A stretch of 64,000 nucleotides of DNA, taken from Cichorium intybus (Eukaryota > Streptophyta > Magnoliopsida > Asterales > Asteraceae). Each line of letters starts with the position of its first letter. Positions within the stretch are counted from its first letter, which is position 1. The position numbers and the translations under genes are program-made. Where the stretch lies: the NCBI GenBank assembly GCA_023525715.1, contig CM042009.1, positions 132,132,711 through 132,196,710 of the forward strand, given 5' to 3'. The notes beneath the pieces are model-generated. The model was given only the letters and a program-made list of their open reading frames with translations. It ran no database searches and had not been told where the DNA came from. This document shows, piece after piece, positions 37,571 through 49,225 of this stretch.

Positions 37571-38687
37571 TTGGTGTCTGGCGCTTTTGTTCATAGTCGG
37601 TGAAACCATGTACAAGACGTTTCTTTAAAATAATATAGATACTCCTTTATGTGCATGTTATATAAATAGTACATTTTAACATTACAACATACTGATTGAT
37701 GCTTATTTTGAGTAAAAAATGTGTTAAATCTTGTTTTAAGTGCTTGTGTCGACCAATCTTGTATAAAGTTCTAACCATGAAGACACGTTTAATTCCATTA
37801 CATATGCATGAAGTGTGAATCTTTTTTATGACAATAACGTGTCATTTCATGGTAATAAAACTTTATGTTGATAGGTGTGCATTCAGCATTAAATATTTTG
37901 AAACAATGCCACATGATTTTGGTTGAATAAATAAATTAGTATATTGGAAAGCAAGAACAATGCATGATGATGATAGTGAAGGATTAATTAAATGTATGTT
38001 AGAATCTAACATTTGTCTAGGCTTTGTGAGGCACAAAAGCTCCAAAACTCAGGCACGAAAACCCAAAAGAGATTATCAAACCATCCATGAAAGCAATCTT
38101 ACTAATTTATTAAGTGGACATGATAAAAACAAAAAGCGAGAACGCTAGTTCATGGTTGGTGCTACTTTTGAGTTTTAAAATATTTTCCACCATTTTATAC
38201 ACCTTCTTTCCTTAATGGGATTCATCCAAATCTTTACAGATTTCAAGCCTAGGGATTGATGCAGATATGTCCCAAAATGAATTTCTTTAAATTATAAATT
38301 TGATAGAATATTTAATCATCTTTTCAAAGATTATGTTTAGTACACTTAAGAATTAAAATTATCATTTGTCTATTTCCCGTAACTCTACTATGTAAGATTT
38401 CATCTGGGTGTTTAGTTACTTTCTTTAGTAATTGCGTGAAATCGAATATTCAATATCAATCAATAATCATCTTTAACAAAATAAATTGTAAGAACCCAAT
38501 GTTAATGTTTCGTGTTACATAAAGCGAGCAACAATATTGACGGCATATAATTTTGATATTGGTCGCTGAACTTCGAATCTTTTTAGGTTTCTTTTAGAAC
38601 CGGTGATAAAATATAGATAAAACGAAACATGGCCAAGAGGGAGCTAGGCAGCTAGCAATACAAATGGATAATGTAAAAAATGGATAA
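37571..38687. other. AT-rich intergenic DNA, nothing recognised
   Basis: Small open frames such as 37960-38148 have no recognisable features. At about 38550-38610, TTGGTCGCTGAACTT and AACCGGTGATA resemble the foldback unit described at 38688, so an older copy may lie here. Confidence 0.45.
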
Positions 38688-38870
38688 TTACTTAGAAGGG
38701 TACGAACTTCAAAAATTGTTTATATTTGGCCATTGAACTTTTTTATTCTTGATTTACCCATGATCTTTTTAAAATTGGTCACGTTATACCATTACGACCG
38801 GTGATAGAAAGCTAATGTTGATTTAGAATCATGCGTGATGATATCGCATTAATATTGCACATATTTCGGT
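38688..38870. repeat. Foldback-family terminal unit, isolated copy
   Basis: It contains ACGAACTTCAAAAATTG, TTTGGCCATTGAACTT, CTTGATTTACCCATGA and ACGACCGGTGATAGAA in the same order as the arms of the inverted repeat at 50921-51832. It is a diverged single arm. Confidence 0.65.
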
Positions 38871-39028
38871 CGATATCATAATGTTTTTGAGAATAAATTA
38901 ATGTAAAAAGGGTTTAAAATACTCACTACACTTGAAAAATGACTTTGTACAGGAGTTTTGGACATTTGGGCGAAAAAGACGGAAGTTGGAGCAAAATTGA
39001 GCCAAAAATGAAAATGTTAGAATTTACA

Positions 39029-39306
39029 GTTAGTGTCTCTAACTTTTAAAGTTAGCGTCTCTAACAGGTTAGCGACGCTAATCTTAACATTAGCCACGCT
39101 AACTGTTGATATCACGAAAAATCGTAGAAAAGGGCAAAAATTGACAGATTGCTGAAACTTGAAGGTTAGCGTCGCTAACCCTTCCATTAGTGACGCTAAT
39201 TTGGTCGTTGCGGAAATCCGAGCTGTCGCGATATCAGGGCTGACCAGACCCAGTCTTCCGGAGGACCAAAGTTAGCGACGCTAACCTTAATATTAGTGTC
39301 GCTAAC
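39029..39306. repeat. Cluster of seven GTTAGCGACGCTAAC-type palindromes
   Basis: Imperfect copies occur at about 39029, 39051, 39068, 39089, 39164, 39187, 39271 and 39291. The clearest is GGTTAGCGTCGCTAACC at 39164-39180, palindromic except for the centre. They lie just upstream of the TATA-like sequence at 39319. Confidence 0.85.
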
Positions 39307-39318
39307 TTCTCCAAGCCC

Positions 39319-39326
39319 TATAAATA
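39319..39326 (+). promoter_or_regulatory. TATA-like sequence of the old LTR
   Basis: TATAAATAGCAG follows the palindrome cluster by 13 bases, the arrangement expected for an LTR core promoter with upstream elements. Confidence 0.45.
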
Positions 39327-39931
39327 GCAGCTCATTTCAGCCAAAAAGGTGTTTAGTTCCTACTATCCATTTCCACGACTTGGAGAGGTTCCGAGGCAAT
39401 TTTCCGAAGGTTTTGAGGGCCGGGTCATGTCATCCAAGATTCAGTTTGCATATCTTTAGTTAAGCATCGTTTTCGATTTCAATTCATACATTTTATAGTT
39501 CCGATCTGGCCATGTCCGGCTAGAACCCACAAACTAGTTCTAGGTTCGGATATGTTTATCATTTAGTTTGAAACATTCAGTTTGATGTTTGTTTATGAAT
39601 AATTCTAGTGACCATTTTCTTGTTTCAATTTAAGTCTTGAATTTAATTTGTTTTTGACTGATCACCTTAGATAAATCTTATTCACGCACTGTTAATCAAT
39701 TGTGTGATGTACATAATCGTTTTGCACTGTTGATGTTTCGTAGCAAAAACAAGCGTCCTTGTTTAGGAATTGGTCACATGTTCACACACTTCTGAGCATA
39801 TGAGAAGAATTGGACATTGATTGGTACTTGCACATGTAATACCCTAATTCCTAAATGTCCAAGTTCGTGGCTTAAAGGAATCAAGTTTGGAAGTAAAAGG
39901 GTTAAGTTTTAAGGAAAATATAGAAAAATCC

Positions 39932-40676
39932 AGTTAGAGTCGCTAATGTCTGGTGAGTGGGTGTGCACGTTGTGTAGTTACCGACGCTAATGAGTTATTA
40001 GCGACGCTAACTGCTGAAAATGGGCCAAAACCCTAGATTTCGAAATTTGGGCCATATTTAAGGGTTGGGAACCCTAGGGCAGTCGCCAAACTCTATCTTT
40101 CAGCCCCCAATTCGTTCATTTCTCTCTAGACCTTCTTGGATGAGTTTTTGGCATTTTTGGTCTTCTTGGATGGATTTTTGATGCTTGGATGGTGTTTGGA
40201 GAAGGGTGGTGGTGCTAGAAGTCGTTTCTCTTAGGTGAAGCTTCATAGATCTTTATTTTTCTAGACCATTGTGAGTAAAGTTCCCACCTTTATGCATTTT
40301 TAAGGCTCTCTTTGTGTTTTAGTGGGATTTTTATGGATTGAAATGATGTGATGGTCCCTTTTAGTGATTGTCCACGATTGAGAAGGATAAAGTCTGAAAC
40401 TTTATGCCTTAAATCCCTAATTTAGAACCTTTGGGATGGTTTAGAGAGTAGGTCAATCTCTCTTTGGTGATTTTGAGTAGTTTTGGATCATTTTATACTT
40501 GGATCTTGTTCTTGAACTAGCAAGGTTATGTTTGGATGCTAAAGTTAGGATTTTTATGGACTGTTTGGAAGGTCCCTGGACGGATTAAGACCTTGGCTAA
40601 ATAGATTAAGAGCTTAATGGACTTTTGAGACTGTTCATAGTTAGCGACGCTAACTGGGAGAGTTAGCGGCGCTAAC
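39932..40676. repeat. Five TTAGCGACGCTAA-type palindromes in the solo Tekay-like LTR
   Basis: Copies lie at about 39932, 39977, 39997, 40640 and 40661, for example ATTAGCGACGCTAACT and AGTTAGCGGCGCTAAC. The same motif fills the surrounding, unrelated LTR at 39029-39306. Confidence 0.85.
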
Positions 40677-40978
40677 GGTGCCTGTTGACTTTTGTTGGCT
40701 TTGACCTTTGACCGTTGACTTTTTGACGAGTTTGACTTTTGGTCAAACTTGAGGGTTCGTGATACCGATCGTAGAGCATTATCCTGTTTGGGATTTAGGA
40801 AGTTCTAAGTGGAGTTTATCTTTGTTAAGAAATTCGCGTTGTCGGATTTGGGGACGCGCGTGAGGAGTGTTGTCTGGCTTTGCGGATCAGGTGAGTCTTC
40901 TCACTATATTATGGGTGAAGTTACATGTATAGGTAGCCTTATTACTTTGTGTAATAATGTGTTGTATGTGTGTTACGT

Positions 40979-41106
40979 GTTTGCCGACGAAAGTCGATAA
41001 CGATGTTTGCCAACGAAAGTCGAGGATGATGTTTGCCGACGAAAGTCGATGACGATGTTCGCCGACGAAAGTCGATGACGATATTTCTGACGAAAGCCGA
41101 TGATGA
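40979..41106. repeat. 26 bp minisatellite, about five copies
   Basis: The unit GTTTGCCGACGAAAGTCGAT plus AACGAT repeats at 40979, 41005, 41031, 41057 and 41083 with few changes. Each unit has a small inverted pair, CGAC and GTCG. It sits inside the solo LTR just before the element B insertion. Confidence 0.93.
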
Positions 41107-41149
41107 TGTTAATGCCTATGTGATGAATCGTGTGATATTTTGGGGAACT

Positions 41150-42129
41150 TGACGACGCCTAGTAATATCAAGTATTTTAGTCGTCGTTGAGCCCTATTCT
41201 GAATAAAATATATATATCTGAAACTGTTATATTACTCGCGTTGTGTGTCTAGTGCTTGTGTACGAATTATGTGAAATACAGGGGTTAACAGCATGCAAAA
41301 TGGCGAAGTTTGGATTGAAGTCTACTTTTAGGCGAAAGCATACGCGCGTTGCGGTTTAGAAGACACGCGCGTCACGCTTAGCTGTGTATCGGATCAAAGT
41401 TTTTGAATTCAAAGTGTGAACATCGGGATTACAGATAAGGACGTGCCACAGATTTGACCTCTGCGCGCCGCGTCCATGCATTTTTTGCAACTATAAATAG
41501 AGGCCTCCGGTTCATGATTCGAGAGCGAAGACCCGAACTTTGAGTGGAACTGAGGCTTCTTCGACTCGTGTTTTCGTATTCCATTGATCGGTAGTTGGTA
41601 GATTGTTAGTTTTAGTTTAATTTCATGTTTTTCGGTATTGTTTATCGCGTGTGTTCAACGGTTCTGACTTGTAGAACCTGCTGGACCACGTAGATCTGGA
41701 TTATCGACCAAAGTAAAAAACATTCGACTTCTGGTTTGGTTTAGTTTTAATGAAATCATCTGGTTACTTTTAATGTTCGGTTTCGATTTCGGTTTTACGA
41801 TTTTTGTTTGTCTGATCGATTGTTCGTGTTTAACGATTTTGATTTTCTGAGTATACCTCGGGATCAAAACGTACTGGTTTGGTTTGATCGAGAATTGGAT
41901 TTGAATAATTTAATAGTTGCAAGTTTATGTTTTCGGTAATTCTGGATTGTTTGGATTTTGTTACGTGTATGGATCGACATCATCTATAGAGTGACACCAT
42001 AGATCGGTTAATTCTTGACACAGATTTCAACCACTGACTCCACGGTTCGACCCTTACTTCCACTAGCTAGTGTGTTGTATGGTATTTAATCTATTATTTT
42101 TGACCGCATCTACGACTGCGACGATGTCA
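41150..42129 (+). repeat. 5' LTR of element B
   Basis: Starts TGACGACGCCTAGTAATATC and ends GACGATGTCA. The promoter TATAAATAGAGG is at 41492. CG-rich near-palindromes (CGCGCGTTGCG, CACGCGCGTCACG, GCGCGCCGCG) lie at about 41343-41472, upstream of it. Confidence 0.93.
41492..41499 (+). promoter_or_regulatory. TATA box in 5' LTR of element B
   Basis: TATAAATAGAGG as in element A. In the 3' LTR of B the same place has become an AT run (TATATATATATGCC at about 48589). Confidence 0.6.
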
Positions 42130-42134
42130 AATTT

Positions 42135-42152
42135 TGGCGCCGTTGCCGAGGA
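42135..42152 (+). other. Primer-binding site of element B (tRNA-Asp type)
   Basis: TGGCGCCGTTGCCGAGGA follows the LTR after five bases. It differs from the Athila-type TGGCGCCGTTGCCGGGGA by one G-to-A change. Confidence 0.88.
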
Positions 42153-42242
42153 GTTGTGCACTTAAAATACTGTGTCGGTGGTATTATTTTTTATTTTAGT
42201 TTTTGTATTTGATTTGATTTGACGGTCGTTTGCACTTTGTGC

Positions 42243-43703
42243 ATGCGTACACGTCAAGGTGAACAAATGTCAACTTTTCTTTTCTATTCTGAGATTGAAC
42301 GAACCACGCGCAGAAATCATGTGCGTAAGCGGTTAGTCAACATGAGTTTAAATGATGTCGTAGTCGAAGATATTACCAATGAGCCAACAGGCGAGGTAAC
42401 CGGGGGGGGGGGGGGGGTAGTTTGTGCCCCTGGTTTCAATAAATCTTAATAGAGCCTCTACTAGTACTAGTGGTGGTGTAGTTTCAGTCCGTGCACCTAT
42501 CCTACCATGTACTCTGTCTGCAGTTCCACCCATTAGTCAACCAATCCCAAATCCTGTTGGGAATTCTGCATCTACTGTGTTGACATGGGGAGTGCCGAAC
42601 CGTGATGGTACCCCGTGTCCATGCTAGCCAGTGCAAGTTCCGTAGCCACAACAACCACCACCCATTTTACAACCACAACAACAACAACAACAGTATCAAT
42701 ATCAAGCTGGAGACCAGGTATACGATGACGAGGACAAGGGTTGGATGCCAAACAACCCTGCTAATCAAAACCAGCAGTGGAATCGAGGTCAGGGACCTCT
42801 ACATCAACAACATCAACAATACAACAATCACCAATGGCAAGGGCATCGATATTACAATAATGAATTGCACAATGACAGTTACTTCATTACCCCTTTGTAT
42901 TTTGCACAACCGATCGGGCAATCAGTTGCGTCGTACTTCCAACCTCGGGAGTACGGCGACACATCACCAATTTATTCTCCCGATAATATAGAAAGTCAAG
43001 TTGAGATTAGACCTCAGTTGCTAGGAGTGTTGCCCGAGTTTAGGGGATATACACAGGATGACCTGTACAACCATTTGTACGAGTTTTTAGCGTTTGCAAA
43101 TGCCAACATCCCTAGGAACGCAAATAGGAATTTCTTTAGATTAAGATTATTCCTGTTTACACTTAAGGATAAGGCCAAATACTGGTTTACATCTCTGCAA
43201 GCAAACAACATCACGATAAGGGAGCAACTCAAAACGAAGTTTCTACAAGAGTTCTATCCCGCGAGTAAGACATCGGAGATCATGAGGGTAATTCAAGATT
43301 TAAGGAATTGATGAGATTGTGCCTGCATCACGAGTTCCCGAGATGGCAGCTCTTCAAGTTCTTCTATGATGGAGTGAACACCACCAATCAGGCTATGATT
43401 AATGCCTCGTCAAGTGGAACCATTATGATGCAAGATCCAAATGCCGCTTGGAAATTCTTAGAACAGTTGAGCAATGGGTCTAAGACGAATTACTCCTCAA
43501 GGAAACCGGTCAACACATCGTCAGCAGCAGCCGTGGTGATAGATAATGAATGGAAGAAAGAAGTCAAGAAGGAGATTGGGGATTTAAACAGGAAAGTTGG
43601 CCGATTAATGGCGACACTTCAGCAAGGACCACAGAACCAACAACAAAATGGTCAACAGGGACACCGGAGCCAGGAAGTGAATCAAGTATACGGTCAAGGA
43701 TAG
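42243..43703 (+). pseudogene. Element B gag (frameshifted, no zinc knuckle)
   Basis: Gag begins MRTRQGEQMSTFLFYSEIE at ATG 42243. A run of 16 G (42402-42417) then shifts the frame. A Gln-rich linker encoded by CAA repeats follows (about 42650-42720). The capsid domain (Retrotrans_gag) is in the frame 42745-43311: YTQDDLYNHLYEFLAFANAN, then KAKYWFTSLQANNITIREQL and KTKFLQEFYPASKTSEIMRV. A shift near 43308 leads to the C-terminal half, which has INASSSGT and AWKFLEQLSNGSK and agrees with gag of element C. The CX2CX4HX4C knuckle present in C was not found here or downstream. Confidence 0.88.
42402..42417 (+). repeat. Run of 16 G in element B gag
   Basis: A homopolymer of 16 G in otherwise mixed sequence. 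It lies at a frame break in gag. Length error in sequencing or slippage in the plant are both possible. Confidence 0.95.
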
Positions 43704-44340
43704 TATAATAATAACGGACGACCGTATAGACCATATAATCAGGGGGTCAAACCTACAATGGTAATAATCAATCATACAACAACTGTCAGAACAATTATCA
43801 GGGACCTCCACCCAATCAGTCACGACAATTCCAACCTGTCAACAATAATGGTCCAAGCAGCAGCAATAAGAACAACAAAAATTCAACCAACAACAATCGC
43901 ACTGTTCCAGAAATCCAGGAGGAGATGATGGCAAAAATGTATGAACTCATGAATGCAAGTTAGCAACAGAAGCAAGTTAACGCAAAAGCCATTGCCAATA
44001 TGGAACGGCAGATTGCCCAATTGACTGAAGATTCAAGGAAAAGAGATAACGGCAAGCTTCCCAGCAACACAGAAGTAAACCTGAATCATACCCAACGGGC
44101 AGGAAAGGAACACATAAATGCCGTAGAGAGTTGTATGTCGGAAAAAGTATGGAGGATCTTATGGGGACAGAAGGCAAGGACGAGGGCATTCAGAAAGACG
44201 AGCAGTCGACAGTAGCAGCCCTTAAGAAGAAGAAATCCTCAAGATCAAAAAGGATGCAAGGCACGCCAAGTAAACCATCCATTAATCAACCCTTGTTGGA
44301 CCAGTTAAAAGATGCCCCAGGGACTCAAAGATTTTAAAGG
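43704..44340 (+). pseudogene. Element B gag C-terminal linker
   Basis: Several frames carry an Asn/Tyr/Gln-rich, low-complexity peptide, then a helical part (VPEIQEEMMAKMYELMNAS, then NMERQIAQLTEDSRKRDNG at about 44000). A Lys-rich segment leads to the protease. Stops and shifts occur at 43703 and about 43960. This corresponds to the linker between capsid and protease in Athila elements. Confidence 0.6.
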
Positions 44341-44342
44341 AG

Positions 44343-45232
44343 ATGTGTCAAGAGAAAGATAAAGCCAAAGTTCCAACACCAGAGAAAGTTCGCCTTACAG
44401 TCCAGGCTAGTGAGGCATTGTTGGGTACATTGCCAAAGAAAGAAAGAGATCCTGGCTCTCCGTACATCACTTTCATTGTCGATGATGTTGTCATCCGAAA
44501 TACATTGCTAGATTTAGGGGCCAGCGTGAATGTGTTGCCTGGCTATCTATATGATAAGTACAAGAACGAGGAACTGGAGCCAGCCAGAACAGTCCTACAG
44601 TTGTAGATCAATCTACAAAGGTCTCAAGAGGCAAATTAGCAAACGTCATAGTCAAGGTGGGAGACTTCTTTTACCCAGTGGATTTCTTGGTTATGGAGTA
44701 CGAGAATATAGAAGACGCACCTGCTTTAATCTTAGGACGTCCATTCTTAGCTACGGCTAGAGCCGTCATGGATTGTAAAACAGGTGACGTGGACATCACC
44801 TTTGGATCAATAAAACAAAGGTTAAATATGTTCGGATGTCTGCTGACACTTCTGCCAGGATACGACAACCATCATATGGCTAGTAAACCCCTAATGATGC
44901 CAAGGACGAATGATAGGAGTAAAGGAGATAGAAATCAAACACAAGAGAATGAGGGTACGGATGAGGAAATCCTTTGGAAAACGAAGGGACACCCGCTCGC
45001 TTCAGTTGATAAACTTCAACTTTTGGACATGTTAGAAATGATGGAAAGGAAACATCAACCAAATGCAAAAGATGCAAGATGCAGGGAAGTGAAAGTGTTC
45101 CAAATTCTAGACGCTCAACAACAATGGATAAGTCAGGTGAGTGATCGAATGACACAACTAACAACATTACTGGCAACATTGGTCCACGATTTCGCGCCTG
45201 AAATGTGGAAGTTTGTGCCAAAAGAAATGTAA
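44343..45232 (+). pseudogene. Element B protease with unusual C-terminal tail
   Basis: The aspartic protease active site is DLGASVNVLPGYLYDKY, in the frame 44343-44606. A one-base loss near 44605 shifts the frame. The second frame (to 45232) gives VGDFFYPVDFLVMEYENIED and LILGRPFLATARAVMDCKTG, the conserved protease C-terminal half. Instead of leading into RT, the frame continues about 100 residues as a Met/Gln/Glu-rich helical tail (KLQLLDMLEMMERKHQ, QILDAQQQWISQVSDRMTQL) and ends TAA. GCGCTTGGTGGGAAGCAACCC follows at once, which in element C (minus strand, about 56530) lies after integrase. RT, RNase H and integrase are therefore cleanly missing. Confidence 0.8.
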
Positions 45233-46017
45233 AAGCACCAAGGTCTGGCTGAAGACGTTAAACTTAGCGCTTGGTGGGAAGCAACCCATTCGTAGGTAGG
45301 TTAGGTTTTGTTTTCAAAGTAATTGGGAGGAATTTATCACCATCATCACGGAAAGTCGGGGTATGAAGCAAGTGTGGGGTCAACCAGCAAAGAATTGGTG
45401 AATTTGAAAGGCACGACGCGGAGAAGAACATGACACGCTGCGCGTGTTTGGGAGAATCCGATGCGCAGGGGTTCTCATTTAAGCACGTGTCGCGGAGCAG
45501 TGTTTACCGCGCCGCGGATTTCTATTGGACAAAAGGGCTTAATCAGGTATGTGACACTCACGTTTGCACCATTTTCATATCACACGTCACGGTTAACAGA
45601 GCTTGGATCAAACATTCGATTTTCATTACTTTTATTGCATTCTCATGATCTACTACTGAGGTATGTTCGCTTAAACTAGTTTTCTCGAAGTTGTGCATGC
45701 AATTAGAGCTTGAAATCGGATCAAATAGGATTGAATAGAAAAACTTAGAGTTTGGCAATGCTGGTCTTTAGGGTGGTGTTTTCGCAAAATTCTCACCCTA
45801 GTTAGACTGGTTGTGTACCAAGCTACCCTATATATGTATTGGTTGAAGCAAAACAGGTACAAAATCGAAGGTTTTCGAAGCAGTCGAATGCCCCAACGCG
45901 GCAAGTTCATCAGCTCATCAGCCGCGGCGTGGCATTTGAATCAACGCGTGGTAACCACCGCGACGCGCGTAAGGACTAATTTTGCAAACTTTTTGTTTTT
46001 GTGTTATATTTCGCAGA

Positions 46018-47216
46018 TGGCTCAGCCTCCACAGCAGGGAGTGCCTTACGTACCGGAGCACCCGTTTCTGCAGTTTCCGGCAGCATTAAACGAGATGCAG
46101 AGATATCAGGCCCGACTGTAGTCCATCAGCACACGTTCGATTCAGCACGCCGTGTGCTTCGACCGGGGGGTATTAACGACAGTGGGGCTATGGGATCAGT
46201 TATTGCCCTTCCTCCACCGCACCTGTACCCATTCAGAGGGGTGCATTCCGATTCACATGTCGAGGCTACGAGAGACTCATGGCCCGGGAGGACGACATCG
46301 CCTACAGAGAGCTCATGCTTGAGTTCTTCTCCACTTGCCGATACGAGCCAGCCTCTGAGGAGCCCAGATCCCATCTTGTCAGATTCAGGCTCGGGGGACA
46401 AAGCCGGGAGTGCACGATCCGAGATTTTTCCAGACGCACAGAGATTTATACCAGTGAGGAGATTGCCAACATCCACTTCCAACCGTTCCTGGCTGCTTGC
46501 ATCACCGATCAGCCACAGCGAGAGACAGATGAGGTCATTTGGGCACGGATGTCCAATGACCGGTTCGAGGCTGGTGGGGCCAGGGAGAGCCAGTTTCGCT
46601 CCTCACTTCACTGACTCATGCACCTTATCTTATCCACTTCCATTGCATACCGCAAGGGAAGTGAGAAGGTTCCCCGTGATGATATGTTCTACATGTGGGT
46701 TCTCTTCGACCCGAGCAGGTTCCTTAACCTGCCGTATACCTTGGTGGTTTTTCTGATATCTAAAGCCCTAGGGTCGAGCGCGAGGAGCCCGATGACCGGT
46801 GGGCATTTTATTACGAGACTGGCCCGGTCGTATGGCATTCTTACGGCCAAGGTTATATCACACATATGAGGCCGCTGGAGCCCCGGGTTGTACAGGGACG
46901 ATATCTAGAGACGATGAGGGTGCTCCAGGTAATGAGACCGGGTGTATATACGATACTACCTGAGATCGAGCCAGCCAGACGCCCAGCAGCTCAGTAGGCA
47001 CAAATGCAGCCAGAGCTAGAGGACGAGGAGGATGAGGAGGAGTAGCCATTGGTGAGGCCCACCAGGAGGAGGAGAGTAGAGACAGAGGTTCAGCCACCAC
47101 CACAGCCACGCCCAGCGCCACAGCCTGTAGACGTGCAGGCGACATTATAGGACATTGTTGCGAGGTTGACACGGTTGACGGGATCCACGCTGGATGGGAT
47201 CCACGACCCTTCCTAG
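46018..47216 (+). pseudogene. Athila ORF-1-like protein (element B copy)
   Basis: It starts MAQPPQQGVPYVPEHPFLQF at 46018, stops at TAG 46120, and continues in other frames. 46279-46614 has ELMLEFFSTCRYEPASEEP and VRFRLGGQSRECTIRDFSRR. 46618-46869 has SPMTGGHFITRLARSYGILT. A third frame to about 47216 gives an acidic and Pro-rich C-terminus (PELEDEEDEEE, VQPPPQPRPAPQPVDVQ). TAGs at 47043 and 47148 stand where element A has CAG (EEEQPL, TLQDL). It matches A along the whole length, so both descend from one gene of about 400 codons. Confidence 0.7.
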
Positions 47217-48257
47217 CAGCAGATCGACATGATGGCGCCAGCCCATTCGGGACACACCATGATGATGATGAGTGATCTTATTTGTTCTTTTTGTTATCTT
47301 TGAAAACATTGTACATAAACCTACTGTTAGTCGTTTATATTTGCTTTTGTTTTTGTTAATGTTTTGTTGAGTGTTTTGTGTGCAAGTACCAACGAGATCA
47401 ACCGAGGAGTTGTATAACACAATGTGGGGTTACCATACCCTTACGCTTGTCATACACCGGCGTGTTCACTGTTGCACCACAACTCCGTACAGTCAAACCA
47501 AGATGCGCATTTTTGATATCCTATTATAAATGGTTCCGATAAGCAAGCAGTTCTGCCATTCCTAAGGGGGTAACTCATTTCTCCCTTGTTTTGAAAATTT
47601 TTATGTACAACAGGATGCTGTACGGCTTAAAGTGTGGGGTGGGGACAGTCAAAAAGAGAGTTTTGAATTTTTTTTTTCAAAAACAAGTCTAATTTTCAAA
47701 AATTTTAGCAAATTTCAAAATTTTAAGAAGTTGTAATTAGAAAACGAATAGATTTGAGTGTTATAGGATCTGGTATTTTTCAACAAATACTGTTTAGTTG
47801 TAATCATGCTATTGGTTTAGTTAAAATAAGTTGAGTTTAGAAGTTAGAAAACTATGGATTTAGAACACTTTACGATTGGGATTCAGGTAGGAACTGTCAA
47901 TCAGTGACCTTTGTTGTTCGAGCCAGTAGGTTTGAAACAGGTGGCCCTGAAAGGGCATTTATGCACCTTACTACCTAAGATCGTCTGGTCTGGGATAGTA
48001 TTTTCGAAAGTTTGCTACACGGACAACATCGAAAGTCATAGATAGTTCTTTAACGACCTTTAGAATCTGAATGGGTAAGTGCACGTCTGTGGACTGAAAA
48101 TTTGTAATCAAAGGGTATTCTAGTCAATTTTTCTTAAAAATCATTTTTTCATCTAACTTCTAGATAGAATAAACTTTGAAACTGAGGGCATTCAAAAATA
48201 TTTGGGTTTTAGTTAAAATTTGTTAAAAACTCATTTTCATGGGGACAAACAAGGCAC

Positions 48258-48270
48258 AAGTGTGGGGTGC
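48258..48270 (+). other. Polypurine tract of element B
   Basis: AAGTGTGGGGTGC precedes the 3' LTR start (TGACGACGCC at 48272). Similar tracts occur at about 45369, 47420 and 47630. Confidence 0.72.
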
Positions 48271-48271
48271 T

Positions 48272-49225
48272 TGACGACGCCTAGTAGTATCAAGTATTTT
48301 AGTCATTGTTGAGCTCTATTCTGAGTAAAATACATATCTGAAACTGTTATATTACTCACGTTTTGTGTCTAGTGCTTGTGTACGAATTATGTGAAATACA
48401 GGGGTTAAAAGCGTGCAAAATGGAGAAGTATGGATTGAAGTCTACTTTCAGGCGAAAGCATACGCGCCACGGTTTAGAAGACACATGCGTCGCACTTAGC
48501 TGTGTATCGGATCAGAGTTTTTGAATTAAAAGTGCGAACAACGTGGTTACAAATAAGGACGCGCCGCGTCCAGGCATTTTTCAGAACTATATATATATGC
48601 CTTCGGTTTGTTATTCGAGAGCGAAGACCTGGCCTTTGAGTGGAACTCAGGCTTCTTCTACTCGTATTTTCATATTCCATTGGTCGGTAGTTGGTAGATT
48701 GTTAGTTTTAGTTTAATTTCTTGTTTTTCGGTATTGCTTATCGTGTGTGTTCAACGGTTCTAACTTATAGAACCTGCTGGACCACGTAGATCTGGTTTAT
48801 CAACTGAAGTAAAAAACATTCAACGTATGGTTTGGTTTAGTTTTAATGAAATCATTCGGTTACTTTTAATGTTCGGTTTCGATTTCTGTTTTACGATTTT
48901 TGTTTGTCTGATCGATTGTTCGTGTTTAACGATTTTGATTTTCTGAGTATACCTCTAGATTAGAACGTGCTGGTTTGGTTTGATCGAGAATTGGATTTGA
49001 ATAATTTAATAGTTGCAAGTTTATGTTTTCGGTAATTCTGGATTGTTTGGATTTTGTTACGTGTATGTATCGACACCATCTATAGAGTGACACTATAGAT
49101 CGGTTAATTCTTGACACATATTTCAACCACTGACTCCACAGTTTGACCTTTACTTCCACTAGCTAGTGTGTTGTAAGGTATTTAATCTAGTGTTTTTGAC
49201 CGCATCGACGACTCCGACGATGTCA
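48272..49225 (+). repeat. 3' LTR of element B
   Basis: Starts TGACGACGCCTAGTAGTATC and ends GACGATGTCA before the target duplication gaact. Part of the CG-rich block is shortened compared with the 5' LTR. Confidence 0.93.

Larger units (their letters stand above)
41150..49225 (+). mobile_element. Athila-like element B (gag-protease only), TSD gaact
   Basis: LTRs of 980 bp (41150-42129) and 954 bp (48272-49225), a tRNA-Asp primer site, and the AAGTGTGGGGTG tract before the 3' LTR are present. A perfect 5 bp target duplication, gaact, flanks it (41145-41149 and 49226-49230). Inside are gag, protease with an unusual C-terminal tail, and an Athila ORF-1-like gene. RT, RNase H and integrase are absent, although the sequence normally found after pol follows the protease frame directly. 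The LTRs differ at about 7% over the first 235 bp by eye. 47217-48255 is AT-rich without a gene. Confidence 0.93.

Noticed and set aside
40809..41000. 63-codon open frame in the solo LTR
   Set aside because: It lies inside LTR sequence and runs into the minisatellite.
39029..41106. Palindromic and 26 bp repeats as a CRISPR-like array
   Set aside because: There are no unique spacers of constant length, the sequence is eukaryotic LTR DNA, and no cas-like genes are present.
45813..46121. Overlapping frame (MYQATLYMYWLKQ...) before the ORF-1 of element B
   Set aside because: The part upstream of ATG 46018 has no counterpart in elements A or C and contains the CG-rich leader.
46126..46482. 118-codon minus-strand open frame opposite ORF-1 of element B
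   Set aside because: Antisense shadow of the ORF-1-like gene, which is supported by homologues in A and C.
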